The position numbers and the translations under genes were made by a program. A stretch of 64,000 nucleotides of DNA from Streptomyces klenkii (GTDB taxonomy: Bacteria > Actinomycetota > Actinomycetes > Streptomycetales > Streptomycetaceae): NCBI RefSeq assembly GCF_003626645.1, contig NZ_RBAM01000012.1:62001-126000 (forward strand), written 5' to 3'. Below are positions 16,096 through 24,233 of the stretch, one piece after another. Position 1 is the stretch's first letter; each line of letters opens with the position of its first letter. The notes beneath the pieces were generated by a model, which ran no database searches, was not told the DNA's origin, and saw only the letters and a program-made list of their open reading frames with translations.

Positions 16096-16902
16096 ATGCG
16101 CGTGGGGCTGTTCGTGACCTGCGTCAACGACACGCTTTACCCGCACACCGGCCGGGCGGCCATCACCCTCCTCGAACGGCTCGGCGTCCACGTGGACTTC
16201 CCCGCGGAGCAGAGCTGCTGCGGCCAGCCCCTGTTCAACTCCGGCTACCGGCACCGCACCGAGCCCCTCCTGCGCCGCTACGCCACCGCCTTCCGCGACC
16301 ACGACTACATCGTCACCCCCTCCGGGTCCTGCGCGGCCATGGTCCGCGACAACTACCCGCGGATCGCCGCGAAGGCCGCTGCCGAGGGCCGGGATGCTGT
16401 GGTTCCCAGGGCCGTCACCGAGGCGGCCGCCAGGACCTACGAGCTGACGGAGTTCCTGATCGACATCCTCGGCGTGACCGACGTGGGCGCCTACTACCCG
16501 CACACCGTCACCTACCACCCCACCTGTCACGGGCTGCGGATGCTCGGCCTCGGCGACCGGCCGCGCCGGCTCCTGGAGCACGTCGAGGGCCTGGAGCTGC
16601 GGGAGCTCCCGGGAGCGGAGGAGTGCTGCGGTTTCGGCGGCACCTTCGCCGTCAAGAACCCGGCCGTCTCCGCCGCCATGGGCGCCGACAAGGCCCGCGC
16701 CGTCACCGCGACCGGAGCCGGCGCCGTGTGCACGGTCGACAACTCCTGCCTCCTGCACCTCGGCGGGATCCTCGCCCGGGAGGGCTCGCCGGTCCGCCCC
16801 GTGCACATCGCCGAGATCCTGGCCGGGACCAAGGACGACCCGGCGCCCCCGCTGCCCGCACCCGGCACGACCCGCACGGCCCGCACGGGAGGCGCCCGGT
16901 GA
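16096..16902 (+). CDS. lutA: Lactate utilization protein LutA (Fe-S oxidoreductase)
   Basis: 268 residues, the CCG-domain subunit of the LutABC L-lactate dehydrogenase complex that converts L-lactate to pyruvate. Two CCG motifs are present: SCCGQPLFNSG near residue 42 and ECCGFGGTFAVK near residue 177. Each domain also carries upstream cysteines (TCVND; TYHPTCHG). GAGGAGGGG precedes ATG 16096. The stop overlaps the lutB start in GTGA, so translation is coupled. No FadR- or LldR-type regulator or lactate permease lies alongside. Confidence 0.93.
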   Translation: MRVGLFVTCVNDTLYPHTGRAAITLLERLGVHVDFPAEQSCCGQPLFNSGYRHRTEPLLRRYATAFRDHDYIVTPSGSCAAMVRDNYPRIAAKAAAEGRDAVVPRAVTEAAARTYELTEFLIDILGVTDVGAYYPHTVTYHPTCHGLRMLGLGDRPRRLLEHVEGLELRELPGAEECCGFGGTFAVKNPAVSAAMGADKARAVTATGAGAVCTVDNSCLLHLGGILAREGSPVRPVHIAEILAGTKDDPAPPLPAPGTTRTARTGGAR

Positions 16903-18386
16903 CCGGCACCTACCTGGGGATGCCCTCCTTCCCGCGCGCCGCCGAGACCTCGACGCGTGACGTCCGGCTCCGCGCCAACCTCCGCCGCGCCACCGGCACC
17001 ATCCGTGCCAAGCGCGACCGGGCCGTCGCGGAACTGGACGACTGGGCGCGCCTGCGGGCTGCCGGAGCCGCGGTGAAGGACCGCACCCTGCGCCACCTCG
17101 ACCACTACCTCGTCCAGCTCGAGGAGTCCGTGACCCGCGCGGGCGGCACGGTGCACTGGGCGGCCGACGCCGCCGAGGCCAACCGGATCGTCACCGGTCT
17201 GGTGCTGGCGACCGGCGAACGCGAGGTGGTCAAGGTCAAGTCGATGGCCACCCAGGAGACCGGTCTCAACGGCGCCCTCGCCGCGGCCGGCATCCGGGCG
17301 TACGAGACCGACCTCGCCGAGCTCATCGTGCAGCTCGGCGGCGACCTGCCCTCGCACATCCTGGTTCCGGCCATCCACCGCAACCGCTCGGAGATCCGCG
17401 ACATCTTCCGCAGCCGCATGGCGGACTGGGGCCTCCCGGCGCCGGAGGGTCTGACCGACAGCCCCGCCGATCTTGCCGAGGCCGCGCGGCTGCACCTGCG
17501 CGAGAAGTTCCTGCGGGCGAAGGTGGCCGTCTCCGGGGCCAACTTCGCGGTGGCGGAGACCGGCACGCTCGTCGTGGTCGAGTCCGAGGGCAACGGCCGT
17601 ATGTGCCTCACCCTCCCGGAGACCCTGATCTCGGTGGTCGGCATCGAGAAGGTCGTGCCCACCTGGCAGGACCTGGAGATCTTCCTCCAGCTGCTGCCGC
17701 GCTCGTCGACGGCGGAGCGCATGAACCCGTACACCTCGATGTGGACGGGCACCACCGACGGCGACGGCCCCCGCACCTTCCACCTGGTCCTCCTCGACAA
17801 CGGCCGCACCGACACCCTCGCCGACACGATCGGCCGCCGGGCCTTGCGCTGTATCCGCTGCTCGGCCTGCCTGAACGTCTGCCCCGTGTACGAGCGGGCC
17901 GGGGGCCACGCGTACGGATCGCCGTACCCGGGACCCATCGGGGCCGTCCTCACCCCCCAGCTCCGCGGACTCGCCTCGCCCTTGGAGGAATCGCTCCCGT
18001 TCGCCTCCACCCTGTGCGGCGCCTGCTTCGAGGCGTGCCCGGTGGCCATCGACATCCCCGAGATCCTCGTCCATCTGCGGGAGAGGGTCGTGGAAGGCGG
18101 CCCGGTGACGGTCCGCGGCACCCGCACCGTCATCAAGCCCGCGAAGCGGCACGGCACCGAGCGCGCCGTGATGCGGGCCGCGAGCTGGGCGTTCGACCAC
18201 CCGCGCGCGCTGCGCCGGGGCCAGCGGCTGCTGGCCCGCACCCGCGGTCTGCACCCCCGCCGGCTCCCCGGGCCGGGCCGCACCTGGTCCGACAGCCGCG
18301 ACTTGCCGGACATCCCGCCCGAGTCGTTCCGCGACTGGTGGGACCGCACCCGGGGTGGCACCGGCCGGGCAGGAGGCACCTCTTGA
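16899..18386 (+). CDS. lutB: Lactate utilization iron-sulfur protein LutB
   Basis: 495 residues. The N-terminal LUD domain (about 60-290) includes ESVTRAGGTVHWA, SMATQETGLN and the NFAVAETGTLVVVESEGN segment. Two 4Fe-4S motifs follow: CIRCSACLNVCPVY near residue 320 and CGACFEACPVAI near residue 374. A C-terminal extension ends in an Arg/Gly-rich tail. It is the electron-transfer core of LutABC. GTG 16899 overlaps the lutA stop (GTGA); ATG 16920 is an alternative that would lose seven residues. The stop overlaps lutC in TTGA. Confidence 0.93.
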   Translation: MTGTYLGMPSFPRAAETSTRDVRLRANLRRATGTIRAKRDRAVAELDDWARLRAAGAAVKDRTLRHLDHYLVQLEESVTRAGGTVHWAADAAEANRIVTGLVLATGEREVVKVKSMATQETGLNGALAAAGIRAYETDLAELIVQLGGDLPSHILVPAIHRNRSEIRDIFRSRMADWGLPAPEGLTDSPADLAEAARLHLREKFLRAKVAVSGANFAVAETGTLVVVESEGNGRMCLTLPETLISVVGIEKVVPTWQDLEIFLQLLPRSSTAERMNPYTSMWTGTTDGDGPRTFHLVLLDNGRTDTLADTIGRRALRCIRCSACLNVCPVYERAGGHAYGSPYPGPIGAVLTPQLRGLASPLEESLPFASTLCGACFEACPVAIDIPEILVHLRERVVEGGPVTVRGTRTVIKPAKRHGTERAVMRAASWAFDHPRALRRGQRLLARTRGLHPRRLPGPGRTWSDSRDLPDIPPESFRDWWDRTRGGTGRAGGTS

Positions 18387-19051
18387 GCGGCGATTCCAGC
18401 AGGAAACGGATCCTCGGCCGGGTGCGGCGGGCGCTGCGCGACGTGCCGGCGTCGGAGCAGCCGGCCGATCACCCCGTGGCGCGCGACTACGCGGAGAAGC
18501 ACGGCGAGCGCTCGCACGCCGCGACCGTCGGCCTCCTCGCGGAGAACCTGGCGGACTACCGCGCCCTCGTCCACCGCACGAACGCGCCGGGGTTGCCCGC
18601 GCTCCTCACCCGTCTGCTTCTCGAACGAGGCGCCCGCCGGGTGGCCGTACCGGCAGGGCTTCCGGCCGGCTGGCTCGCCGCAGCACCTGCCGAACTCCTC
18701 GTCGACTCCCCCGCACTGACGTCGCATGAGCTCGATTCCGTCGACAGTGTCGTGACGGGCTGCGCCCTGGCGATCGCCGAGACCGGGACGGTCGTGCTCG
18801 ACGCGGGCCCGGACCAGGGAAGCCGCCGGCTCACGCTCGTGCCGGACCACCACATCTGTGTGGTGCGGACCGGCGACCAGGTCGTGGACTCCGTTCCGCA
18901 GGCCGTCCGGCGGCTGTCCCCGGAACGGCCCCTGACCTGGATCTCGGGCCCGTCGGCGACGAGCGACATCGAGCTGGAGCGGGTCGAGGGCGTGCACGGG
19001 CCGCGCACCCTGGAAGTGGTCCTCGTGACGGGCGATCCGCGCGAGCTGTGA
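18383..19051 (+). CDS. lutC: Lactate utilization protein LutC
   Basis: 222 residues, single LUD-domain subunit of LutABC. The family core is visible in GCALAIAETGTVVLDAGPDQG, LTLVPDHHICVV and the C-terminal ISGPSATSDIELERVEGVHGP. The N-terminal helix SRKRILGRVRRALRD is also standard. The start is TTG 18383 inside a TTGA overlap with lutB, the third coupled junction type in this cluster, so the three subunits should be made in step. No terminator hairpin is evident before the next gene, which starts about 100 bases on. Confidence 0.92.
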   Translation: MSGDSSRKRILGRVRRALRDVPASEQPADHPVARDYAEKHGERSHAATVGLLAENLADYRALVHRTNAPGLPALLTRLLLERGARRVAVPAGLPAGWLAAAPAELLVDSPALTSHELDSVDSVVTGCALAIAETGTVVLDAGPDQGSRRLTLVPDHHICVVRTGDQVVDSVPQAVRRLSPERPLTWISGPSATSDIELERVEGVHGPRTLEVVLVTGDPREL

Positions 19052-19151
19052 GCTGTTGTCCATGGGCGCGACACTAGGCCCGAAGCGATAGCCGATGCGC
19101 CGGACTGTCCACAACCCCGGTCATATGAACTGCCCGGCGGGAGGAGTCGAG

Positions 19152-20351
19152 TTGCAGCTGCTGCCCCTGCACGACATCACGGTCGTCGCCCTCGAACAGG
19201 CCGTGGCCGCCCCGTTCGCCACCCGCCAGCTCGCCGACCTCGGTGCGCGCGTGATCAAGGTCGAGAGGCCGGGACGCGGGGACTTCGCCCGCGACTACGA
19301 CCGCAGGACCAAGGGGCTCTCCGCCTATTTCGTCTGGGTCAACCGCGGGAAGGAAAGCGTCGCCCTCGACCTCAAGGCCGAGGGGGACCGCGCCCTGCTC
19401 GACCGTCTCCTCGCCCGCGCCGACGTGTTCGTCCAGAACCTGGCCCCCGGCGCGGCAGGACGGCTGGGCCTCGGCAGCGACGCACTGCGCGCCCGCCACC
19501 CCCGGCTGATCACCTGCGACCTCTCGGGCTACGGCGCGGAGGGCCCGTACCGCGACAAGAAGGCCTACGACCTGCTGGTGCAGTGCGAGGCCGGGCTGGT
19601 CTCGCTCACCGGGGACGCCGGCGCCCCGGCCCGCCCCGGCATCTCCATAGCCGACATCGCGGGCGGCATGTACACCTACACAGGCATCCTCACCGCCCTC
19701 TACGAACGGGAGCGCACCGGAGAGGGCACGGCCCTGTCCGTCTCGCTCTTCGACGCGCTCGCGGAGTGGATGGGGCAGCCGTACTTCGCGGAGGCCTACG
19801 GCGGTGCTCCACTCACCCGCAGCGGAGCCCGCCACCCGTCCATCTCCCCGTACGGCCACTACCGCTGCGGCGACGGCGGGCAGGTCTTCCTGAGCGTGCA
19901 GAACGACCGGGAGTGGACAGCCTTGTGCGAGCGGGTGCTGCGGCGGCCCGGGCTGGTCCGCGACCCACGCTTCGCGGACAATCCGCTGCGCCGGTCCCAC
20001 GACGACGAACTCACCGCCGCCATCGAGGAGCACTTCGCCCCGCACACCGCGGACGGGGTGGCCGCCCTGCTCGACGGTGCGGGGATCGCGAACGCCCGCC
20101 TGCGGACGGTGGCCGAGTTCACGGCCCATCCGCAGCTGGCGGCGCGCGACCGCTGGCGCGAGTTCGGCTCCCCCGCCGGTCCGCTGCGCGGGCTGCTCCC
20201 GCCGGTCGAAGTCAGAGGCCGGGAGGCGGCGATGCGGGCGGTGCCGGCGCTGGGGGAACACACGGACGCCGTCCGCGCCGAGTTCGCTGCACCGGGCGGC
20301 ACTGCGGCGGCGGCCTCCGAGGCCGGGGAGGACCGGAGGCCGGCGGGCTAA
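19152..20351 (+). CDS. CaiB/BaiF family CoA-transferase
   Basis: 399-residue class III CoA-transferase moving CoA between carboxylic acids. The N-terminus LHDITVVALEQAVAAPFATRQLADLGARVIK is a strong family match, followed by the NRGKESVALDLK nucleotide-binding stretch. The catalytic Asp is expected in ISIADIAGGMYTY. TTG 19152 is chosen because GGGAGGAG lies five to seven bases before it and homology starts directly after. Upstream ATG codons at 19095 and 19125 would add non-homologous residues. The acyl substrate is unknown. Its stop codon overlaps that of the convergent MFS gene. Confidence 0.88.
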   Translation: MQLLPLHDITVVALEQAVAAPFATRQLADLGARVIKVERPGRGDFARDYDRRTKGLSAYFVWVNRGKESVALDLKAEGDRALLDRLLARADVFVQNLAPGAAGRLGLGSDALRARHPRLITCDLSGYGAEGPYRDKKAYDLLVQCEAGLVSLTGDAGAPARPGISIADIAGGMYTYTGILTALYERERTGEGTALSVSLFDALAEWMGQPYFAEAYGGAPLTRSGARHPSISPYGHYRCGDGGQVFLSVQNDREWTALCERVLRRPGLVRDPRFADNPLRRSHDDELTAAIEEHFAPHTADGVAALLDGAGIANARLRTVAEFTAHPQLAARDRWREFGSPAGPLRGLLPPVEVRGREAAMRAVPALGEHTDAVRAEFAAPGGTAAAASEAGEDRRPAG

Positions 20352-21700
20352 CCGGTCCGGTCGAGCGGGCGCTTCGCGGTCTCCGGGAGGATCACGTAGA
20401 CGCACGCGGAGACGAGGCAGAGCCCGGCCACGTACCAGGGGAAGGCCCCCGGGTGGCCCGCGTCCTTGAACCAGGTGCCGAGGTAGGGGGCGGTGCCCCC
20501 GAACAGTGCCACGGTGAGCGAATAGGGAAAGCCGATCCCCGCGGCCCGCACCCGCGCGGGGAACACCTCGGCGTTCACGGCCGCGGCGATCGAGGTGTAT
20601 CCGGTGAGCAGCACCATGCCCGCACACTGCACGAGCAGCAGCGACGCGAAGGAGCCGCCGATCGCGTGCAGCAGGGGGACGGCCAGGGCGGCGAACCCCA
20701 CTGCGAAGCCGATCAGCAGGGGCTTGCGGCCCACGCGGTCCGACAGCAGTCCGCCGAGGGGCTGGAGCACGGCGAAGAAGGCCAGCGCGATCGTGCCGGC
20801 CGTGAGCGCGTCGCCCTTGCTGATGCCGGCGTTCATCTGCGCGTAGGTCGGCAGGTAGGTGGTCCAGGTGTAGTAGGCGAGCGTGCCGCCGGCGGTGATG
20901 CCGCAGATCAGCAGGGACTGGCGCGGGTGGCGGCGCAGCGCTTCGAGGACGGCCGGGCGCTCGGACGCCTTCCCGGGCACGTCGTGCGTCTCGTGCGCGC
21001 CCTGCCGGATCCAGAATCCGGCCAGGCTGATGAGAGCGCCGACGAGGAACGGCACGCGCCAGCCCCAGTGCCCCATCTGGCCTTCGGTGAGGAGGTGGGC
21101 GAGCAGGGCGGCCGTGCCCGAGGCGAGGAGCTGGCCGGCGGTGGTGGACACGTACTGGAAGCTGGAGAACAGCCCCCTGCGTCCCGGACCCGCGGATTCC
21201 ACGAGGAACGTCGTGGACGCGGCGAACTCCCCTCCGACCGAGAGCCCCTGGATCAGCCGGGCGACCACGAGGACCACCGGGGCGAGGACGCCCGCGGCAG
21301 CGTAGGTGGGGGTGAGGGCGAGGAGCAGGCTCCCGGCGCCCATCAGCAGGATGGTGACCGTGAGGGCCGCCCGCCTGCCGCGCCGGTCGGCGACCGCGCC
21401 CATGAGCAGACCGCCTACCGGGCGCATGAAGAAACCGACCGCGAAGACGGCGAATGTGGAGAGCAGCGGTACGAGGGAGTCGCCGGAGCCCTTGGGGAAG
21501 ATCTGGTCGGCGAAGTAGACCGCCAGGAAAGAGTAGGCGTACCAGTCGTACCACTCCGCGGCGTTGCCGATGGACGCCGCGGCGAGCTGGCGGACGGAGG
21601 AACGGGGTGGGGATGCGGGCTCGGATGGTTCACGGCCCGTCCCGCCGCGGGTGGCCATGCCGCCGTCGGCGGGTCCGGACAGTGGCTCGGATTGCGTCAT
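20348..21700 (-). CDS. MFS transporter, metabolite:H+ symporter (MHS) type
   Basis: 450 residues, 12 predicted helices. The MHS hallmarks are visible: SIGNAAEWYDWYAYSF at the first helix, GFFMRPVGGLLMG with the ADRRGRR loop, and ARLIQGLSVGGEFAAS. The second half carries SDRVGRKPLL. Relatives import organic acids or osmolytes such as alpha-ketoglutarate, citrate or proline/betaine. Lying tail-to-tail with a CoA-transferase, it may bring in that enzyme's acid, but this is only inference. ATG 21700 follows a GGGGGGAT stretch. Codons upstream in frame add 12 weak residues. Confidence 0.88.
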   Translation of the reverse strand: MTQSEPLSGPADGGMATRGGTGREPSEPASPPRSSVRQLAAASIGNAAEWYDWYAYSFLAVYFADQIFPKGSGDSLVPLLSTFAVFAVGFFMRPVGGLLMGAVADRRGRRAALTVTILLMGAGSLLLALTPTYAAAGVLAPVVLVVARLIQGLSVGGEFAASTTFLVESAGPGRRGLFSSFQYVSTTAGQLLASGTAALLAHLLTEGQMGHWGWRVPFLVGALISLAGFWIRQGAHETHDVPGKASERPAVLEALRRHPRQSLLICGITAGGTLAYYTWTTYLPTYAQMNAGISKGDALTAGTIALAFFAVLQPLGGLLSDRVGRKPLLIGFAVGFAALAVPLLHAIGGSFASLLLVQCAGMVLLTGYTSIAAAVNAEVFPARVRAAGIGFPYSLTVALFGGTAPYLGTWFKDAGHPGAFPWYVAGLCLVSACVYVILPETAKRPLDRTG

Positions 21701-21790
21701 GATCCATTGGATCCCCCCGGCGACAGTTCCGCACACCCGTACGAACTCCGTTCATGGAGCCTTCACAGAGCAGCCGCCGTGGACCGGCCT

Positions 21791-23608
21791 TCACACGTCG
21801 GCCGTCACGCGCCCCGCGTCCCGGCGCACGAGCGCCGCGTAGTGCCCGTCACGTGCGAGGAGTTCCTCGTGGGTGCCGCGCTCGGTGACCTGCCCGCCGT
21901 CGAGGACGACGATCTCGTCGGCGTTGCGGACGGTCGAAAGGCGGTGCGCGATGGTGATCGTCGTCCGGCCGGCGGAGAGGGCGTCAATGGCCTGCTGGAC
22001 GGCATGTTCGGTGCGGGTGTCCAGGGCGCTGGTCGCCTCGTCGAGGATGAGGACGGGAGGGTCGCGCAGGATCGTACGGGCGATGGCCAGGCGCTGTTTC
22101 TCGCCGCCCGAGAAGCGGTACCCCCGCTCGCCGACGAGGGTGTCGTACCCGTCGGGGAGGGCGTCGATGTGGTCGTGGATCTGTGCGGCGCGGGCCGCCG
22201 ATCTGATCTCCTCGTCCGTCGCGTCGGGCTTGGCGAAGCGGAGGTTGTCCGCGACGGAGGCGTGGAAGAGGTAGGTCTCCTGGGAGACCACTCCGACCGC
22301 CCTGGCCAGGGTGTCGAAGTCGAGGTCGCGGACGTCGACGCCGTCGATCAGGACGCGGCCGCCGGTGACGTCGTAGAGCCTGGGGACGAGATAGCTGAGG
22401 GTGCTCTTGCCGGAGCCGGTCGGCCCGACGACGGCGAGGCTGCCGCCGGCCGGCACGGCCAGGTCGATCCCGCTGAGCGTGGGGGCCGAGGGCTCGTGCG
22501 AGCCCGGCGTGTCGTAGGCGAAGGCGACGTCTTCGAACCGCACTTCGCCCCGCACCTCGCCCAGCCGGACCGGCTTCTCCGGCTCGGCGATGTCCACCGG
22601 CAGGTCGAGGTATTCGAAGATGCGCTGGAAGAGCGCCATGGAGGTCTGCATCTGCACGCCCGTGGACAGCAGGCTGACGGCGGGCCGGAACATGCCCTGT
22701 TGCAGGGAGACGAAGGCCACCAGGGTGCCGGTGGAGATGCCCGGGCCGCCTGTCCCCATGGCGATGCCCGCGGCCCAGTAGATGACGGCGGGCATGGCGG
22801 CCATGACGACGCCGATGGTCGACATGCGCCAGCGCCCGGCCATGTTCGCCCGCACTTCGAGGCCGACGAGGCGCTCGGACTCCTTGGTGAAGGACCGGGT
22901 CAGGGAGTCGGCGCGGCCCATCGTGCGGCCGAGCAGGATGCCGCTGACGGAGAGCGATTCGGTGACCATCGCGGCCATGACCGCCATCTGCTTCTGCCGC
23001 TGCGAGGTGATCTTCTTGCGCTCGCGGCCGACGCGGCGGCTGATCGCGACGAACACCGGCAGGAGGAGCAGCGAGACGAGGGTCAGCCGCCAGTCGAGGG
23101 CCAGCATCGCGACCGCCGTGGCGACGACGCTGGTGAGGTTGGAGACGAGCGAGGTGGCCGTGGAGGTGACGGTGGCCTGCATGCCACCGATGTCGTTGGC
23201 GATGCGGGACTGCACCTCGCCGGTGCGGGTCCGGGTGAAGAACGCCAGCGGCATGCGCTGGAGGCGGTCGTAGACGGCGGCGCGCAGGTCGTGCATGACG
23301 CGCTGGCCGACCGTCGTGGAGAGCAGGGTCTGGAGAACGCCGAAGACGCTGTTGACGACCGCGGCGGCGATCATGCCGAGCGCGAGGAGGGACAGCAGTC
23401 CCGTACGCCCTTGGGGGATCGCGGTGTCGAGGATCTCGCGCAGCATGAACGGCGAGGCGACGGAGACGAGCGAGGAGGCGGCGACGAGGAGGCCGACGAG
23501 GGCGAGCCGGCCGCGGTAGGGGCGGAAGAGCCGCAGGATGCGCCGTACCTGGGCGGGCTGCTCGGGGTCGGCGGGCGGTGGGGTCCATTGCTGTTCGTCG
23601 TGGTGCAT
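21791..23608 (-). CDS. ABC exporter, fused membrane and ATPase domains (ABCB-type)
   Basis: 605 residues, a complete half-transporter expected to work as a homodimer. Six helices span about 30-310 (FRPYRGRLALVGLLVAASSLVS onward). All nucleotide-site motifs are intact: Walker A GPTGSGKST, Q-loop VVSQETYLF, signature FSGGEKQR, Walker B LILDEATSALD and H-loop IAHRLST. It resembles multidrug or lipid exporters. ATG 23608 is preceded by AGGAG. A MarR regulator is divergent, and a palindrome overlaps this gene's -35 (TTGTGA, 18-bp spacer, TATGCT), which suggests drug-inducible control. Confidence 0.92.
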   Translation of the reverse strand: MHHDEQQWTPPPADPEQPAQVRRILRLFRPYRGRLALVGLLVAASSLVSVASPFMLREILDTAIPQGRTGLLSLLALGMIAAAVVNSVFGVLQTLLSTTVGQRVMHDLRAAVYDRLQRMPLAFFTRTRTGEVQSRIANDIGGMQATVTSTATSLVSNLTSVVATAVAMLALDWRLTLVSLLLLPVFVAISRRVGRERKKITSQRQKQMAVMAAMVTESLSVSGILLGRTMGRADSLTRSFTKESERLVGLEVRANMAGRWRMSTIGVVMAAMPAVIYWAAGIAMGTGGPGISTGTLVAFVSLQQGMFRPAVSLLSTGVQMQTSMALFQRIFEYLDLPVDIAEPEKPVRLGEVRGEVRFEDVAFAYDTPGSHEPSAPTLSGIDLAVPAGGSLAVVGPTGSGKSTLSYLVPRLYDVTGGRVLIDGVDVRDLDFDTLARAVGVVSQETYLFHASVADNLRFAKPDATDEEIRSAARAAQIHDHIDALPDGYDTLVGERGYRFSGGEKQRLAIARTILRDPPVLILDEATSALDTRTEHAVQQAIDALSAGRTTITIAHRLSTVRNADEIVVLDGGQVTERGTHEELLARDGHYAALVRRDAGRVTADV

Positions 23609-23646
23609 GGGCTCCTGGATTTCGAAGGCGACAGTGCCGATTACCG

Positions 23647-23697
23647 AGCATAGCTCACTGTTACCTACGCTCACAATGGACATTGTCCTGGTAACCT
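23647..23697. promoter_or_regulatory. Nested palindrome and divergent promoters between the ABC exporter and marR-type gene
   Basis: The inner palindrome ACAATGGACATTGT lies at 23673-23686. An outer inverted pair GTTACC (23660-23665) and GGTAAC (23690-23695) encloses it. Leftward, the ABC gene has -35 TTGTGA (complement of 23671-23676) and -10 TATGCT (complement of 23647-23652) with an 18-bp spacer, so the palindrome overlaps its -35. Rightward, TAACCT (23692-23697) is seven bases from the MarR ATG, which would make a leaderless message. Autorepression by the MarR protein is inferred. Confidence 0.72.
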
Positions 23698-23704
23698 TGC
23701 GATC

Positions 23705-24145
23705 ATGACCGCCCCCGACCCGTCCGGACAGCTCGCCGAGCAGTTGCTGCGGCTCACCCGCAGGCTCCACCGGGCCCAGAAGCGCTATCTGGACCCGGTG
23801 GGGATCACGCCTGCCCAGTCCCGGCTGCTGCGCACGGTCGCGCACTGCGACCACCCGCCCCGGATGGCGGACCTGGCCCAGCGCCTGGAGGTCGTGCCGC
23901 GGGCCGTCACCACCCTCGTCGACGCCCTGGAGACCGGCGGCTCGGTGCGCCGGGTGCCCGACCCGTCCAATCGCCGGGTCATCCGGATCGAGCTGACCGA
24001 CGAGGGCCGCAGGATCCTGCGGGAGCTCAGGGAAGCCCGGCGCGCGGCCGTGGAGGACGTCCTGGCGCCCCTCTCCACCGCACAGCGCGATCAGCTGGGA
24101 AGCCTCCTGGACGAGCTGATGGCGGGCCCGGGCCCCTCCCACTGA
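23705..24145 (+). CDS. MarR-family transcriptional regulator
   Basis: 146 residues with a winged helix. The recognition region is MADLAQRLEVVPRAVTTLVDALE, and the wing DPSNRRVIRIELTDEGRR is the family signature. The dimerising helices are at both ends. No ribosome site precedes ATG 23705. Instead a -10-like TAACCT ends seven bases before it, so the transcript is probably leaderless. It is divergent from the ABC exporter across a 96-base gap holding a 14-bp palindrome, the classical arrangement for a self-regulated drug-efflux repressor. Confidence 0.9.
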   Translation: MTAPDPSGQLAEQLLRLTRRLHRAQKRYLDPVGITPAQSRLLRTVAHCDHPPRMADLAQRLEVVPRAVTTLVDALETGGSVRRVPDPSNRRVIRIELTDEGRRILRELREARRAAVEDVLAPLSTAQRDQLGSLLDELMAGPGPSH

Positions 24146-24151
24146 TGCCCG

Positions 24152-24198
24152 GCCGGGCGGGCGCGGCCCCCGGAGAGAGCGCCTCGCGCCCGCCCGGC
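24152..24198. terminator. Strong bidirectional hairpin, 14-bp stem
   Basis: GCCGGGCGGGCGCG (24152-24165) pairs perfectly with CGCGCCCGCCCGGC (24185-24198) across a 19-base loop. It lies between the convergent marR-type and PNGase A-like genes. Confidence 0.78.
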
Positions 24199-24233
24199 TC
24201 AGGACCGCCCGGACGGTCGGCAGGAGCGGACGG

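Noticed and set aside
19583..23653. A 1356-codon open frame on the plus strand, and others of about 1000-1280 codons (30460-33636 minus, 44188-47100 minus, 55389-59222 minus, 60958-63957 plus).
   Set aside because: They lie opposite well-identified genes, are Arg/Gly/Pro/His-rich and have no domain pattern. High GC3 in the true gene removes stop codons from the opposite strand.
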